Below, piece by piece: positions 22,893 to 31,712 of a DNA stretch of 64,000 bases (its first letter is position 1; every line of letters starts with the position of its first letter). The stretch is taken from NCBI RefSeq assembly GCF_050699935.1, contig NZ_JBOHGB010000012.1, positions 22,938 to 86,937 on the forward strand, in the 5' to 3' direction. The position numbers were made by a program, and so were the translations under genes. The DNA comes from Actinophytocola sp050699935. Lineage in GTDB: Bacteria; Actinomycetota; Actinomycetes; Mycobacteriales; Pseudonocardiaceae. The notes below the pieces were generated by a model that had not been told where the DNA came from, searched no databases, and saw only the letters and a list, made by a program, of their open reading frames with translations.

Positions 22893-24714
22893 GCCCGCTG
22901 CCGGCTCCACAGTGGATACCCGGTCCCCTCACCACGGCCGGCCCGCCAGAGGACTGGGCGGCGTGGCGCTGACGTCCGTGGAACGGCTCGCGAGCGGGCG
23001 GCCGGCGCCGGGCGGTGTGGAGCTGTCCCGGGCGGGTCTCCATCGAGGCGCACGGCGCGCACGGCCCGGCCGGTACGCCGGGCGGATCGAGCGCGCGCTC
23101 GCCCGGCGACCGGGGGTCGCGTGGGCGCGGGTGAACGCGCCGACCTCCCGCGTGGTGGTGGCGGTCGAGCACCCGGAGCCCCGCGAGGACACGCTGGTGG
23201 CGGCCGTGGCCCGGGCACGAGCGGGCGTGGTGCGAGCGCGAGGCCGGCTTGATCGGCGGGCCGGACGACGCCGGGGCCGGACCGGCCGTGGCCGAGCGGC
23301 CGAAGTCGCGCCAGAGACCGAGCCCGACCGCTACGCCCGCCGCTCCCTCGCGGTCGGCGCCGCGGTGAGCGCCGCCGCCATGCCGTTCGCCGGGCCGCGC
23401 CGCGCACTCGGCGCCGGGCTCGCCGCACTGCCCAAGGCCCCGGAGACCGGAGGGCGCGCGCCGCGCTCGCGTCGGCGCGGGCAAGGGATGGCGGCGGATC
23501 GACGCCGTGCCGTTCGAGCCGTCCCGCGGCTACCACGCGACGGTCGGGTGGTCGGGCAAGCTGGCGTACCTGAGCGTGAAGCGCGCGCCGGAGGTCGTCG
23601 TGCCCCGCTGCACGCGCCATCGCGCCGGCGGGTCGGCGCACCCCGGCGACGCCACCGCACGCACCCGACTGGAGCAGCGGATGGCCGACCTCGCGGGGTC
23701 CGGACACCGCGTGCTTGCGGTCGCCCAGCGATGAGTGTCTACAGTGGAGGGTATGCCCGGCGGTCACCGAGGAGGTGGTGGACGACCTGTGCCTGCTGGG
23801 TTTCGTGTCCCTGGCGGATCCGGTGCGAGACAGTGCCCCGCCGGCCGCCGCGAAGCTGCGGGACGCGGGCGTGCAGACCGTGATGATCACCGGCGACCAC
23901 CCCGCGGCCGCGAGGGCGGTAGCCGGCCAGGTCAACGGCGACGTGGCCGGGTTCACGGTCCTCACCGGCGGTGAGATCGCCGAGCTGTCCGACGAGGAGC
24001 TCGCCGAGACGCTGCCGGACGTGGACGTGATCGCCCGGTGCCCGGCGCAGAAGGTGCGGATCATCCAGGTGTACCAACGGATCGGCAAGGTGGTGGCGAT
24101 GACCGGGGACAGCGCGAACGACGCGCCGGCCATCCGCCTCGCGGACGTCGGCATCGCGCTCGGCAGGCGCGGCACGCCGGCCGCGCGGGCGGCCGCGACC
24201 TGGTGGTCACCGACGATCGGCTGGAGACGATCATCGGCGCGCTGGTCGAGGGCCGGGCGATGTGGGCGTCGGTGCGCGAGGCACTCGGCATCCTGCTGGG
24301 CGGCAACTTCGGCGAGATCGCGTTCACCGTGCTCGGCTCCGCGCTGACGGGCCGCTCGCCGCTCAACGCCCGGCAGCTGCTGCTGGTGAACCTGCCGACC
24401 GACCTGGCGTCGGCACTGGCGATCGCCCTGAGCCATCCAAGCCGTCGGCCGGTCGAGGTGCTGCTGCGGGAAAGCCCGGGGGTGTCGCTGGGCACGGCGC
24501 TGAACCGGGGACATCACTTAGCGGGCGGTCACCACGACGCTCGGCGCCTCGGCGGCGTGGACCTTCGCCCGGCTCGGCGGCCCTGCTGGCGGCGGTGATC
24601 CAGGTGCCGGGACTGAGCCGGCTCTTCGGCTGCACACCGCTGGGACCGGTCGGCTGGGGCATCGCGCTCGGCGCCGCGAGCACTGCCACCCTGCTGGGCC
24701 TGGCGGTCGGCTGA
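22893..24714 (+). pseudogene. Degraded cation-transporting P-type ATPase (CtpI/CtpH-like)
   Basis: Pieces of a large mycobacterial CtpI/H-type P-type ATPase occur in order but in different frames: an N-terminal metal-binding-like repeat (VAWARVNAPTSRVVVAVEH, about 23115-23170), the nucleotide-binding piece VPFEPSRGYHATVGWSG (about 23508-23560), the hinge segment VMITGDHPAAARAVAG and MTGDSANDAPAIRLADVGIA (about 23880-24160), the membrane piece REALGILLGGNFGEIAFTVL (about 24278-24340), and a last membrane segment ending at 24714. The transmembrane M1-M4 region and the phosphorylated DKTG site are missing, and at least four frame changes are needed. It is a dead gene. Confidence 0.85.
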
Positions 24715-24715
24715 C

Positions 24716-24731
24716 GCCCGCTCACGCGGGC
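24716..24731. terminator. Possible hairpin terminator
   Basis: GCCCGC-TCAC-GCGGGC, a perfect 6-bp stem with a 4-base loop, lies between the end of the ATPase remnant and the convergent amidohydrolase gene. There is no run of T, so this would be a hairpin-only terminator of the actinobacterial kind. Weak evidence. Confidence 0.3.
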
Positions 24732-24803
24732 CACTCGGCGCGGGCTGCGGGCGGTCCACATCGAGCATGCGCAGCCGCGCCACCACGGCACGCGCGGGGT
24801 GAG

Positions 24804-26114
24804 TCAGTGGATGCGGCGGCCCCGGACGAACGTGGCCCGGACTGGTGTCACGCCCGCCATGGCGGCGGCGATCACGACGTGGAGCGGACCGTCGAGCAGT
24901 GTCAGGTCGGCCGGTGCCTCAGGCGAGATGCGGCGTAGTGGTCCACCGGGATCGGCGGGGTCGGACAACAACGTGGCGAACGCCGCCGCGGCGGGGATGG
25001 TCTCGGCGGTGCCGAGCGTGGTGCCGTCGGGCAGGCGCCGGGTGGCCGCAGCCTGGACGCCGTGCCACGGATTGGCGTCACCGTAGGGTGCGTCGCTGCT
25101 GACCACGACGGTGACACCGACGCGGCGCAGGCCCGCGTGGCGCCACAGCGCGGACCGCTCCCCGGGCTCGGTGTCACGGAGGTAGGCGAGGCCGTGCCGG
25201 ACCGCGAGGCTGGGCTGGGTCACGACAGTTAACCCCAGCTCGGCGAGTACGCGGGCGGCGTCGTCGTCGCACACGGCAGCGTGCTCGATCCGGTCGCCGC
25301 GGCGCGTTCCGGCCTGCTCGAACGCGGCGAGGGCGAGGGCCAATGCGACAGCGGAGACGGCGTGCACGGCGGCGGGCCGGCCCTGTTCGTGCGCGTCGGC
25401 GATGCGGCTGGTGAGGTCGCCGAGCCGCGGTGGTTCGTGATCGGTCACGACGATCTTGCGTGGCATCGAGCCGCCGGCGGGCCCCATGGAGTGTACGTGC
25501 TGCGGCAGTGCCGCACGCAGCCGGACCAGGGCTCCCGCGTCGAGGTCGGGGCCGGCGTCGGTGAGGTGCGTGAGGCCGTAGCCGGCCAGTCGCGCGCCCA
25601 GTGTGCCCAGCGCGGCGGGCTCGACCGTGCTGCCAACCAGGCGACGCAGCCGCGCGTCGGAGCGCCAGACCCGGCCGGTGCGCCGCTCGTCCGCGCGCAG
25701 CCCGTCGCCGAGCAGCTCGACGGCAGCCGAGTTCAGGGTCCACAGTGCACCGCCGCGATGCTGCAGGCGGACTGGCCGATCGGGCCAGCGGCGGTCAAGA
25801 GTGTGGCGGTCGAGGTCGGGCTCGCCGGAGCCGATCACGCGCAGCCAGCCTGATCCCGGGGTCTCGGGTGCGGTCGCGATCTCGCCACCCGCCAGGTCCA
25901 GCGACGCGGCGGCCGCGGCAGTGGCCAAGATGTGAAGGTGATGGTCGGCCAGGCCGGGCACGAGCGCCCCGCCGCGACCGTCGAGGACGGCCTCGCCCGG
26001 GAGTGGCGGCAGGTCCGTGCCGATCTCGGCCACCGCGCCGACCGAGAGCCGGCAGTCTGTGCGTCGCCCGTCGATCTCGACGTCACGCAGCAGCCATCCC
26101 GCACCGTCACTCAA
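24804..26114 (-). CDS. Amidohydrolase family protein
   Basis: A 436-residue metal-dependent hydrolase of the amidohydrolase superfamily. The metal-binding strand reads VPGLADHHLHILAT (H-x-H), a later His-rich strand is RIEHAAVC, and the final metal Asp lies in VVVSSDAPYGDANPWHGVQA. It ends with the usual composite beta-domain strand ATFVRGRRI. The start appears to be TTG at 26114, overlapping the stop of the crotonase gene, which implies translational coupling. Substrate is unknown; members hydrolyse amides, ureas or ring C-N bonds. Confidence 0.83.
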   Translation of the reverse strand: MSDGAGWLLRDVEIDGRRTDCRLSVGAVAEIGTDLPPLPGEAVLDGRGGALVPGLADHHLHILATAAAAASLDLAGGEIATAPETPGSGWLRVIGSGEPDLDRHTLDRRWPDRPVRLQHRGGALWTLNSAAVELLGDGLRADERRTGRVWRSDARLRRLVGSTVEPAALGTLGARLAGYGLTHLTDAGPDLDAGALVRLRAALPQHVHSMGPAGGSMPRKIVVTDHEPPRLGDLTSRIADAHEQGRPAAVHAVSAVALALALAAFEQAGTRRGDRIEHAAVCDDDAARVLAELGLTVVTQPSLAVRHGLAYLRDTEPGERSALWRHAGLRRVGVTVVVSSDAPYGDANPWHGVQAAATRRLPDGTTLGTAETIPAAAAFATLLSDPADPGGPLRRISPEAPADLTLLDGPLHVVIAAAMAGVTPVRATFVRGRRIH

Positions 26115-27153
26115 CGGTGTCCACCAGACCCCATTCGAGTGCGGTCCGCACGGTGATCCGCTCGCCGGTGATCGCCAGCCACAGTGCCCGGCGCCGGCCG
26201 ATGCGGCGCGGGATGCTGACCGTGCCACCGGCCCCTGGGATGAGCCCCATGCCGATCTCCGGCAGTGCGAACAGCGCGTCGGGTCGGGCGACGACGCGCG
26301 CGGCGAAGGCGGGCAGCTCGATGCCGGCGCCGACGCACGCGCCGTGCACGACCGCGGTGAGCCGGTCACGCAGACGGTCCAGCTGCGCGGCCGGGCTCGC
26401 CAGGACGCGGATCAGGTGCGCGGTCGCGGGATCGGGCGCACTGCCGAACTCGTCGAGGTCACCCCCGGCACAGAACGCCGGCCCCGCTCCGGTCAGCTCG
26501 ATCGCGAGTCCCGGCAGTGCGAGAGCCAGGCCCAGCGCGTCAACGAGACCCTGGCGCAGTGCGACGTCCACGGCGTTGCGTCGCTCGGGCCGGGTGAGCC
26601 GGATCGTCAACCGGTCGTCATGCCGCTCGACCCGGACACGGGCCGCTGGGTCACCGGGTTCGGCGAGGCGGGACTCACCCCGGCGGCCGAGCCAGGTACG
26701 GAACTCCGGGCCGGCGAGCAACGTGGAGTACACGGACGACTCCAGCAGCAGGCCGGTCGTGGTGTCGCGGGTCGCCGAGCCGCGAAGCAACCAGGCGAGG
26801 CTGAGCGAGGCACGCGGTGCCGCCGCCACAGCGGCCCGTACCCGTTCGACCGCCGCGTCGAGATCCTCAACGGCCACACAGCGCCGGTCCATCGAGCCCA
26901 CGGCGAGGACCACGTCCGCCGCATCGGCCAGCTCCGACCGCACAGTGTCGGGACAGACCAGTACTACCACCGCCGACGCCGACCGCAGCCGCCGCGCGGC
27001 GGCAGACACCACCTCGTCCGGCGCGTCATGGGCCGAGCTCGCATCGACCATGACGACCGGGTGGCGCACGGAACCGTCGTCATCCACACCGGGAGCGAGC
27101 TCGGCCCGCGCCGGTGCGGCCGGCAGGCCGGCGAGTTCGGCGACATCCCACAC
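26107..27153 (-). CDS. Enoyl-CoA hydratase/isomerase family protein with N-terminal extension
   Basis: Residues about 175-348 are a crotonase domain: RLTRPERRNAVDVALRQGLV, the oxyanion segment GAGPAFCAGGDLDEFG, and the second loop PEIGMGLIPGAGGTVSIPRR with its active-site Glu. The first 170 residues are unusual for a crotonase and look like a separate alpha/beta region (a VVLAVGSMDRRC strand). The GTG start at 27153 is 38 bases from the divergent CoA-transferase gene. The gene is coupled to the amidohydrolase. It probably hydrates or isomerises an acyl-CoA. Confidence 0.82.
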   Translation of the reverse strand: MWDVAELAGLPAAPARAELAPGVDDDGSVRHPVVMVDASSAHDAPDEVVSAAARRLRSASAVVVLVCPDTVRSELADAADVVLAVGSMDRRCVAVEDLDAAVERVRAAVAAAPRASLSLAWLLRGSATRDTTTGLLLESSVYSTLLAGPEFRTWLGRRGESRLAEPGDPAARVRVERHDDRLTIRLTRPERRNAVDVALRQGLVDALGLALALPGLAIELTGAGPAFCAGGDLDEFGSAPDPATAHLIRVLASPAAQLDRLRDRLTAVVHGACVGAGIELPAFAARVVARPDALFALPEIGMGLIPGAGGTVSIPRRIGRRRALWLAITGERITVRTALEWGLVDTVE

Positions 27154-27191
27154 GCGTCACACACTAGAACCGCAGCTGGCAGGCTTGGCAC

Positions 27192-28472
27192 ATGGTTCCA
27201 GGACCGCTCGGTGGGCTCGTGGTACGGGCCGCATCGTGGCCCGCGGCCGAGGAGGCGGCAGCACTTCTCGCCGCGCTCGGCGCCCGGACCCTCCACACGA
27301 CCGGCCTGGCCTTGGCCGCCGGCGGGGTGGAGATCCGGCGCGAACCGACCGACGTGGCCACCGACTGGGCCGACAGCGGCGCCATGACACTGACCGGTCC
27401 GCCCGACGGCTCGCCGCTCGCCTGTACCGGACACCCCGCGACCGTGGCCCGCGCCGCCGGCATGGCCGTCGAACTCCTCACCACACTCGCCGGCACACCG
27501 GTCTGCCTCGACGGCGCCCCGCTGCTCGGCGCGCGCGCGGCGATCACGGGCGGCACCCGCCATGGGCAGGTATCGGTGGGCGGCGCCGCTCGGCTGCTCC
27601 CGACCGCCGACGGCTGGTGGGCACTGAACCTCTCCCGCCCCACCGACCTCGACCTTGTCCCCGCCCTGCTCGAAACGGGCCTCGCCGACGAACCGTGGCC
27701 TGCCATCACCGCCTGGAGCACGCGGCGCACCGCACGCGAAGCAACCGAACGCGCCGCCCTCCTCGGTCTCGCCGCCGCTCGCCCCGGCGAGACCGGGACC
27801 GTCACCACGCCATGGCACATCACCACCCATCCCACGAGCAGCCCGGCGGCCGGCACCCGGACCCGACCGCGCGTAGTCAACCTCGGCGCCCTCTGGGCCG
27901 CCCCACTCGCCGCGAACCTCCTCGCCCGCGGTGGCGCCGAGGTCCTCGACGTCGAGCACATCCACCGCCCGGACGGATCCCGCCACACCACTCCCGACTT
28001 CTACGCCACCCTCCACAACGGACACGAACTCATCACCCTCGACTTCGCCGACCCCGCCGGCCGCCACCGCCTCACCCAGCTCGTTCGCTCGGCCGACATC
28101 GTGATCGAGGCCAGCCGGCCGCGCGCCCTGCGCGGCCTCGGCCTGGACGCCGGCACCGTCCTCGCGGACGGCCGCCGCCGGACGTGGCTGCGCATCACCG
28201 GCCACGGCCAGCGCAACGAACACCGCATCGCCTTCGGCGACGACGCCGCCGTCGCCGGCGGCCTCCTCGGCTGGGATGGCCCCGACCCCCACTTCGCGGG
28301 CGACGCCATCGCCGACCCGCTCACCGGACTACTCGCGGCCGTAGCCGCGATCGCCGTCCACCACCGTGCTCCCCATAGCACGATCATCGACCTCGCTCTC
28401 GCCGAGGTGGCCGCATGGTGTGCGCCCACACGATCGAGGAAACCGGGCACCGGCCCGGCGACCAAGTCTTGA
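27192..28472 (+). CDS. CaiB/BaiF-type (class III) CoA-transferase, divergent
   Basis: A 426-residue protein. The C-terminal half carries family III CoA-transferase features: RVVNLGALWAAPLAANLLAR, GGAEVLDVEHI with the following RPDG, and DIVIEASRPRALRGLGLD. The N-terminal half is only faintly similar to the family, so the protein looks like a circularly arranged or diverged member. It would transfer CoA between two carboxylic acids. It is divergent from, and shares a 38-base gap with, the crotonase gene, so the two are likely co-regulated. Confidence 0.72.
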   Translation: MVPGPLGGLVVRAASWPAAEEAAALLAALGARTLHTTGLALAAGGVEIRREPTDVATDWADSGAMTLTGPPDGSPLACTGHPATVARAAGMAVELLTTLAGTPVCLDGAPLLGARAAITGGTRHGQVSVGGAARLLPTADGWWALNLSRPTDLDLVPALLETGLADEPWPAITAWSTRRTAREATERAALLGLAAARPGETGTVTTPWHITTHPTSSPAAGTRTRPRVVNLGALWAAPLAANLLARGGAEVLDVEHIHRPDGSRHTTPDFYATLHNGHELITLDFADPAGRHRLTQLVRSADIVIEASRPRALRGLGLDAGTVLADGRRRTWLRITGHGQRNEHRIAFGDDAAVAGGLLGWDGPDPHFAGDAIADPLTGLLAAVAAIAVHHRAPHSTIIDLALAEVAAWCAPTRSRKPGTGPATKS

Positions 28473-28561
28473 TTGGACACACGCCGTAAGCAGCCGGGCG
28501 CCGCAAGGTAAACCCGGTTCGCCGACGACGGCACGGCATCGGCCGACCGGGTGTCGAACGG

Positions 28562-28608
28562 TTGACAGCGGCAGCGCTCGCGCCACACACTGTGCGAGCG
28601 CTCGCTCA
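28562..28608 (+). promoter_or_regulatory. Promoter and TetR-type operator of the TRAP transporter operon
   Basis: TTGACA (28562-28567) and CACACT (28586-28591) are 18 bases apart. The last T of the -10 begins an 18-bp near-palindrome, TGTGCGAGCGCTCGCTCA (28591-28608). The same architecture and nearly the same operator (15 of 18 bases) occur at 36495-36541 before the selenoprotein gene, and a third copy precedes the TetR gene. The rest of the 170-base gap before dctP shows nothing else. Confidence 0.7.
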
Positions 28609-28641
28609 GTGAAGACGGCGTGATTCATCGAGGAGGCTGTC

Positions 28642-29733
28642 GTGCTCTCACCTCACCTGTCGCCTAGCTCCCGTACCGGATTCGGGCCGCGCACCGCGCG
28701 CCGCCTGGCCGTCCTCCTCGTCCCGGTCGCGCTGGCGATCACCGCGTGCGGCGGGAACTCGGGGGGCTCAGGCGGCGCCGGCGGCGACACCCTGACGATC
28801 ACCTACGTCGACTTCGGACCCAGTCCGGACCGGCTCGGCGCCGTGGCTCCCGAACGATTCATGGACCTGGTCGAGGAACGCTCGGATGGAAAAATCAAAT
28901 TCGAGCGAACCTACGGCGGCACGCTGGTTCCCGAGAAGGACCAGTTGCAGGGGCTCAAGAGTGGCGTGTACCAGATGGGCTACTACATCCCGACCCGTTC
29001 CGCCGCCACGCTTCCCGTCTCCACGATCCTCGACCTGCCGTTCCTGTTGCCGAACGCGTCCGACGTGTTCAGTGTGGGCACGGAGTTCATCACGACCGAG
29101 CCCAGCATCCAGCAGGAATGGGAAAGCCTGGACGCGACGCCGTTCTTCGTCCAGGCGAACCCACCCGTGCAGTTGCTCCTGCGCGAGAAGCCGTCCCGCC
29201 TGAGTGACCTCGGGGGACTGACGCTGCGTTCGCCGGGCGCCTCCTACGACCCGGTCGTCACGGCGCTCGGCGCCACCCCGGTCAACCTCTCGGTCGCGGA
29301 CATTCCGACGGCGCTGTCGCGCGGCACGATCGACGGGACCATCTACGCCATCTACTCCGCGACGGAGGCAGGGCTCGCCGAGTCCGCGAAGTCGGCGATC
29401 GACATCGACCTCGGCGGCGTCAACGGCGTGATCTACTTCGCGAAGTCGACATACGACTCGCTGTCGAGCGAGCAGCGGGATCTGTTCGAGCAGGCGCGTA
29501 CCGACGCGTTGGAGTACTCGGCCTCGCGGCTGGAGCAGGGGATCGAGGAAGCGGTCGCGACCTACGAGGGTGCCGGCGGTGAGCTCCTTCCCGACCTGGG
29601 AGAGGAGTTCGCCCACAGCATCGCCCCGGACGTTCAGCAGCAGATCAGCCAGGAGTGGCTGGCGGCGCTCCCGAGCGGCGTGGACGGGAAGGCGTTGATC
29701 GACAAGCTCAAGTCCCTCACGAGGGCGTCCTGA
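28642..29733 (+). CDS. dctP: TRAP transporter substrate-binding lipoprotein DctP
   Basis: A 363-residue TRAP-type binding protein, the receptor that hands a carboxylate to the DctQM membrane complex. The signal sequence ends in a lipobox I-T-A-C (Cys36), so it is a lipoprotein, as expected in a Gram-positive. The carboxylate-binding arginine of the family fits GLTLRSPGASYDPVV, and GTLVPEKDQLQGLKSGVYQM is the usual early segment. GTG 28642 has GAGGAGG five bases upstream. It opens a dctP-dctQ-dctM-ligase run. TRAP systems import organic acids using the ion gradient. Confidence 0.93.
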   Translation: MLSPHLSPSSRTGFGPRTARRLAVLLVPVALAITACGGNSGGSGGAGGDTLTITYVDFGPSPDRLGAVAPERFMDLVEERSDGKIKFERTYGGTLVPEKDQLQGLKSGVYQMGYYIPTRSAATLPVSTILDLPFLLPNASDVFSVGTEFITTEPSIQQEWESLDATPFFVQANPPVQLLLREKPSRLSDLGGLTLRSPGASYDPVVTALGATPVNLSVADIPTALSRGTIDGTIYAIYSATEAGLAESAKSAIDIDLGGVNGVIYFAKSTYDSLSSEQRDLFEQARTDALEYSASRLEQGIEEAVATYEGAGGELLPDLGEEFAHSIAPDVQQQISQEWLAALPSGVDGKALIDKLKSLTRAS

Positions 29734-29773
29734 GTCTCGGGTGACTGGGAACGAGTGCTCGCGTGAGGTGGCC

Positions 29774-30349
29774 ATGAACGGCTATGTGCATCGACCGGCC
29801 CGCATGATCTCGACGTTCCTGGAGGGCGCGGCGATCTGTTGCCTGGTGTTCCTGTTCGCCTGGGTGCTGGCGGCGGTGATCGCGCGGGAGCTCCTCGACT
29901 ACGGGTTACCGCACCGCTTGGAGGTGCCCGCCGAGCTGATGGTCGCCATCGCCTACCTCGGCCTCGGCTCCGTCACCGCTCGCAACGAGCACCTCGCGAT
30001 CGACTGGATCTACCGGATCGTGACCGGTCGCGCCGCACAGGTCCTGCGTTCCCTCATCGGGCTCCTCTGTGCCGCCACCACCGGCGTGTGGACCTACGCC
30101 GCCGCGCAGAACACGGTGACGACCTACGAGAGCGAGCAGGGCCCGGCCTACGGTGATCCGCTCCCGACCTGGCCGGCGCACATCGCGTTCACCGTGGGGC
30201 TCGCCGCGGCGACGATCTGGCTGCTCATCCACGTGGTCGACGCCATCCGCGGTGAGCAGCTCACCACCGGCGAGACGCGGTCCGGTGTCATCTCCGCGGC
30301 CTCGACGCTGTCCGACGACGCCGCACGTCCGGAAAGGAAACCGGAGTGA
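29774..30349 (+). CDS. dctQ: TRAP transporter small permease DctQ
   Basis: A 191-residue membrane protein with four hydrophobic segments (the first, AAICCLVFLFAWVLAAVIAR, from about residue 16) and the conserved EVPAELMVAIAYLGLGSVTA region of DctQ. I chose the ATG at 29774, preceded by GAGGTGG; an in-frame GTG at 29741 lacks a site. Its stop overlaps the dctM start (GTGA), so the two are coupled. It joins DctM to form the membrane complex. Confidence 0.9.
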   Translation: MNGYVHRPARMISTFLEGAAICCLVFLFAWVLAAVIARELLDYGLPHRLEVPAELMVAIAYLGLGSVTARNEHLAIDWIYRIVTGRAAQVLRSLIGLLCAATTGVWTYAAAQNTVTTYESEQGPAYGDPLPTWPAHIAFTVGLAAATIWLLIHVVDAIRGEQLTTGETRSGVISAASTLSDDAARPERKPE

Positions 30350-31692
30350 CCTTCCCGATCGTGATGCTGGCGGTCCTGTTCGTCCTGCTGCTGATGTCCG
30401 TGCCGGTCGGGATCGCCTGTGCGCTGGTCGGTTTCGTCTCGCTGGCGGTGACCGCGGGAGACCTGCAGGCGATCTTCGCCCTGGGCAGCGCGCCGTACAC
30501 CGTCCTGGCGTCGAGCGAGCTCGCGGTGCTGCCCGTCTTCATCCTGATGGGATATTTCATAACGCACAGCGGCGCTGTCACGGCGTTCTTCGATGTCGCC
30601 AAGCGGCGGCTGCGGAGGGTGCCCGGAGTGATCGGCCTCAGCACGCTCGGCGCGGGCGGGATCTTCGCCGGCGCAAGCGGCACGTCCGTGGCCGACGTCC
30701 TCGTGCTCACCCCGGCCGCGCTGCCCGAGCTGCGCCGGACTGGTTACCGCGACAGCCTCGCCAGCGGCCTGATCGCCAACGTGGGCTGCCTCGCGGCGCT
30801 GATTCCGCCGAGTTTTCCGTTCGTCATCTACGGTCTGTCCACCGAGACCCGGCTCGACCAGCTGCTGCTGTCCGGGCTCGGTCCGGCGGCCCTGATGTTC
30901 GTCGGTTTCGCCCTGATCGTTCTGCTCAACGGTCCGGAACGGGTCCGGCGACGGCCTCCACCTCCGGTCGCTCCCGTCGCGGCGACCGAGCAGTTCGAGG
31001 GAGTCGGTGCCGCACGAGCCGTCCGCGACACCGTGTTCTCCGACGTTCGCAGGATCGCTCCCCTGGCCGTCATGGTGCTGGCCTTTCCGGTCGGCCTGTA
31101 CTCCGGCCTCGTGACGGTCGAGGAGACCGCGACGGTGATCGCGGCCGTCGCGTTGCTGTACATGGTGCTGATGGCCCGGGAGTCGCGAGTGCGCAAGGCC
31201 GCCTCGTCGTTCACCGCCGCCGTCCGCACGTTCTCGACAGTCGCCATCGTGATCGCCGGCACGGCCATGCTGTCCACGTTCATGACGAGCGTGCGCCTGC
31301 CGCAGGAACTCGCGCAGTCCATCGCCGACTCGGGCTGGAACCGGTACCTCGTGCTCGCCGCGATCCTCGTGCTGTACCTGGTGCTCGGCACCGTGGTCGA
31401 CGCGCTCGCGATCCTGCTGATCACGTTGCCGCTGACCTTTCCGACGGTGCTCGCATTGGGGTTCGATCCGATCTGGTTCGGCGCGATCTGCGTACTGATG
31501 ATCGAGATCGCGGTCGTGATGCCGCCGCACGGGATGAACCTGATGGCGCTCAAGGCACGAGCTCCCGATGTGGCCTGGCGCGACCTGTACCTCGGCGTGT
31601 GGAAGTTCGTCGCCGTCGACGTCGTCGTGATCGTGCTGATCATCATGTTCCCACAGATCGTGCTGTTCATACCGCAACAGTTCGCCGGCTGA
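30346..31692 (+). CDS. dctM: TRAP transporter large permease DctM
   Basis: A 448-residue membrane protein of the DctM/SiaM family with about twelve hydrophobic segments. Recognisable stretches are FILMGYFITHSG, GGIFAGASGTSVADV (the first re-entrant loop with its ligand-binding GxxSGSxxA-like pattern), NVGCLAALIPPSFPFVIYG and MPPHGMNLMALKA. It completes the TRAP importer. The GTG start overlaps the dctQ stop. The ligase gene follows 20 bases later, implying that the imported acid is activated to its CoA ester. Confidence 0.93.
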   Translation: MTFPIVMLAVLFVLLLMSVPVGIACALVGFVSLAVTAGDLQAIFALGSAPYTVLASSELAVLPVFILMGYFITHSGAVTAFFDVAKRRLRRVPGVIGLSTLGAGGIFAGASGTSVADVLVLTPAALPELRRTGYRDSLASGLIANVGCLAALIPPSFPFVIYGLSTETRLDQLLLSGLGPAALMFVGFALIVLLNGPERVRRRPPPPVAPVAATEQFEGVGAARAVRDTVFSDVRRIAPLAVMVLAFPVGLYSGLVTVEETATVIAAVALLYMVLMARESRVRKAASSFTAAVRTFSTVAIVIAGTAMLSTFMTSVRLPQELAQSIADSGWNRYLVLAAILVLYLVLGTVVDALAILLITLPLTFPTVLALGFDPIWFGAICVLMIEIAVVMPPHGMNLMALKARAPDVAWRDLYLGVWKFVAVDVVVIVLIIMFPQIVLFIPQQFAG

Positions 31693-31712
31693 AGCGTCGC
31701 GAGTGGAGTCAC

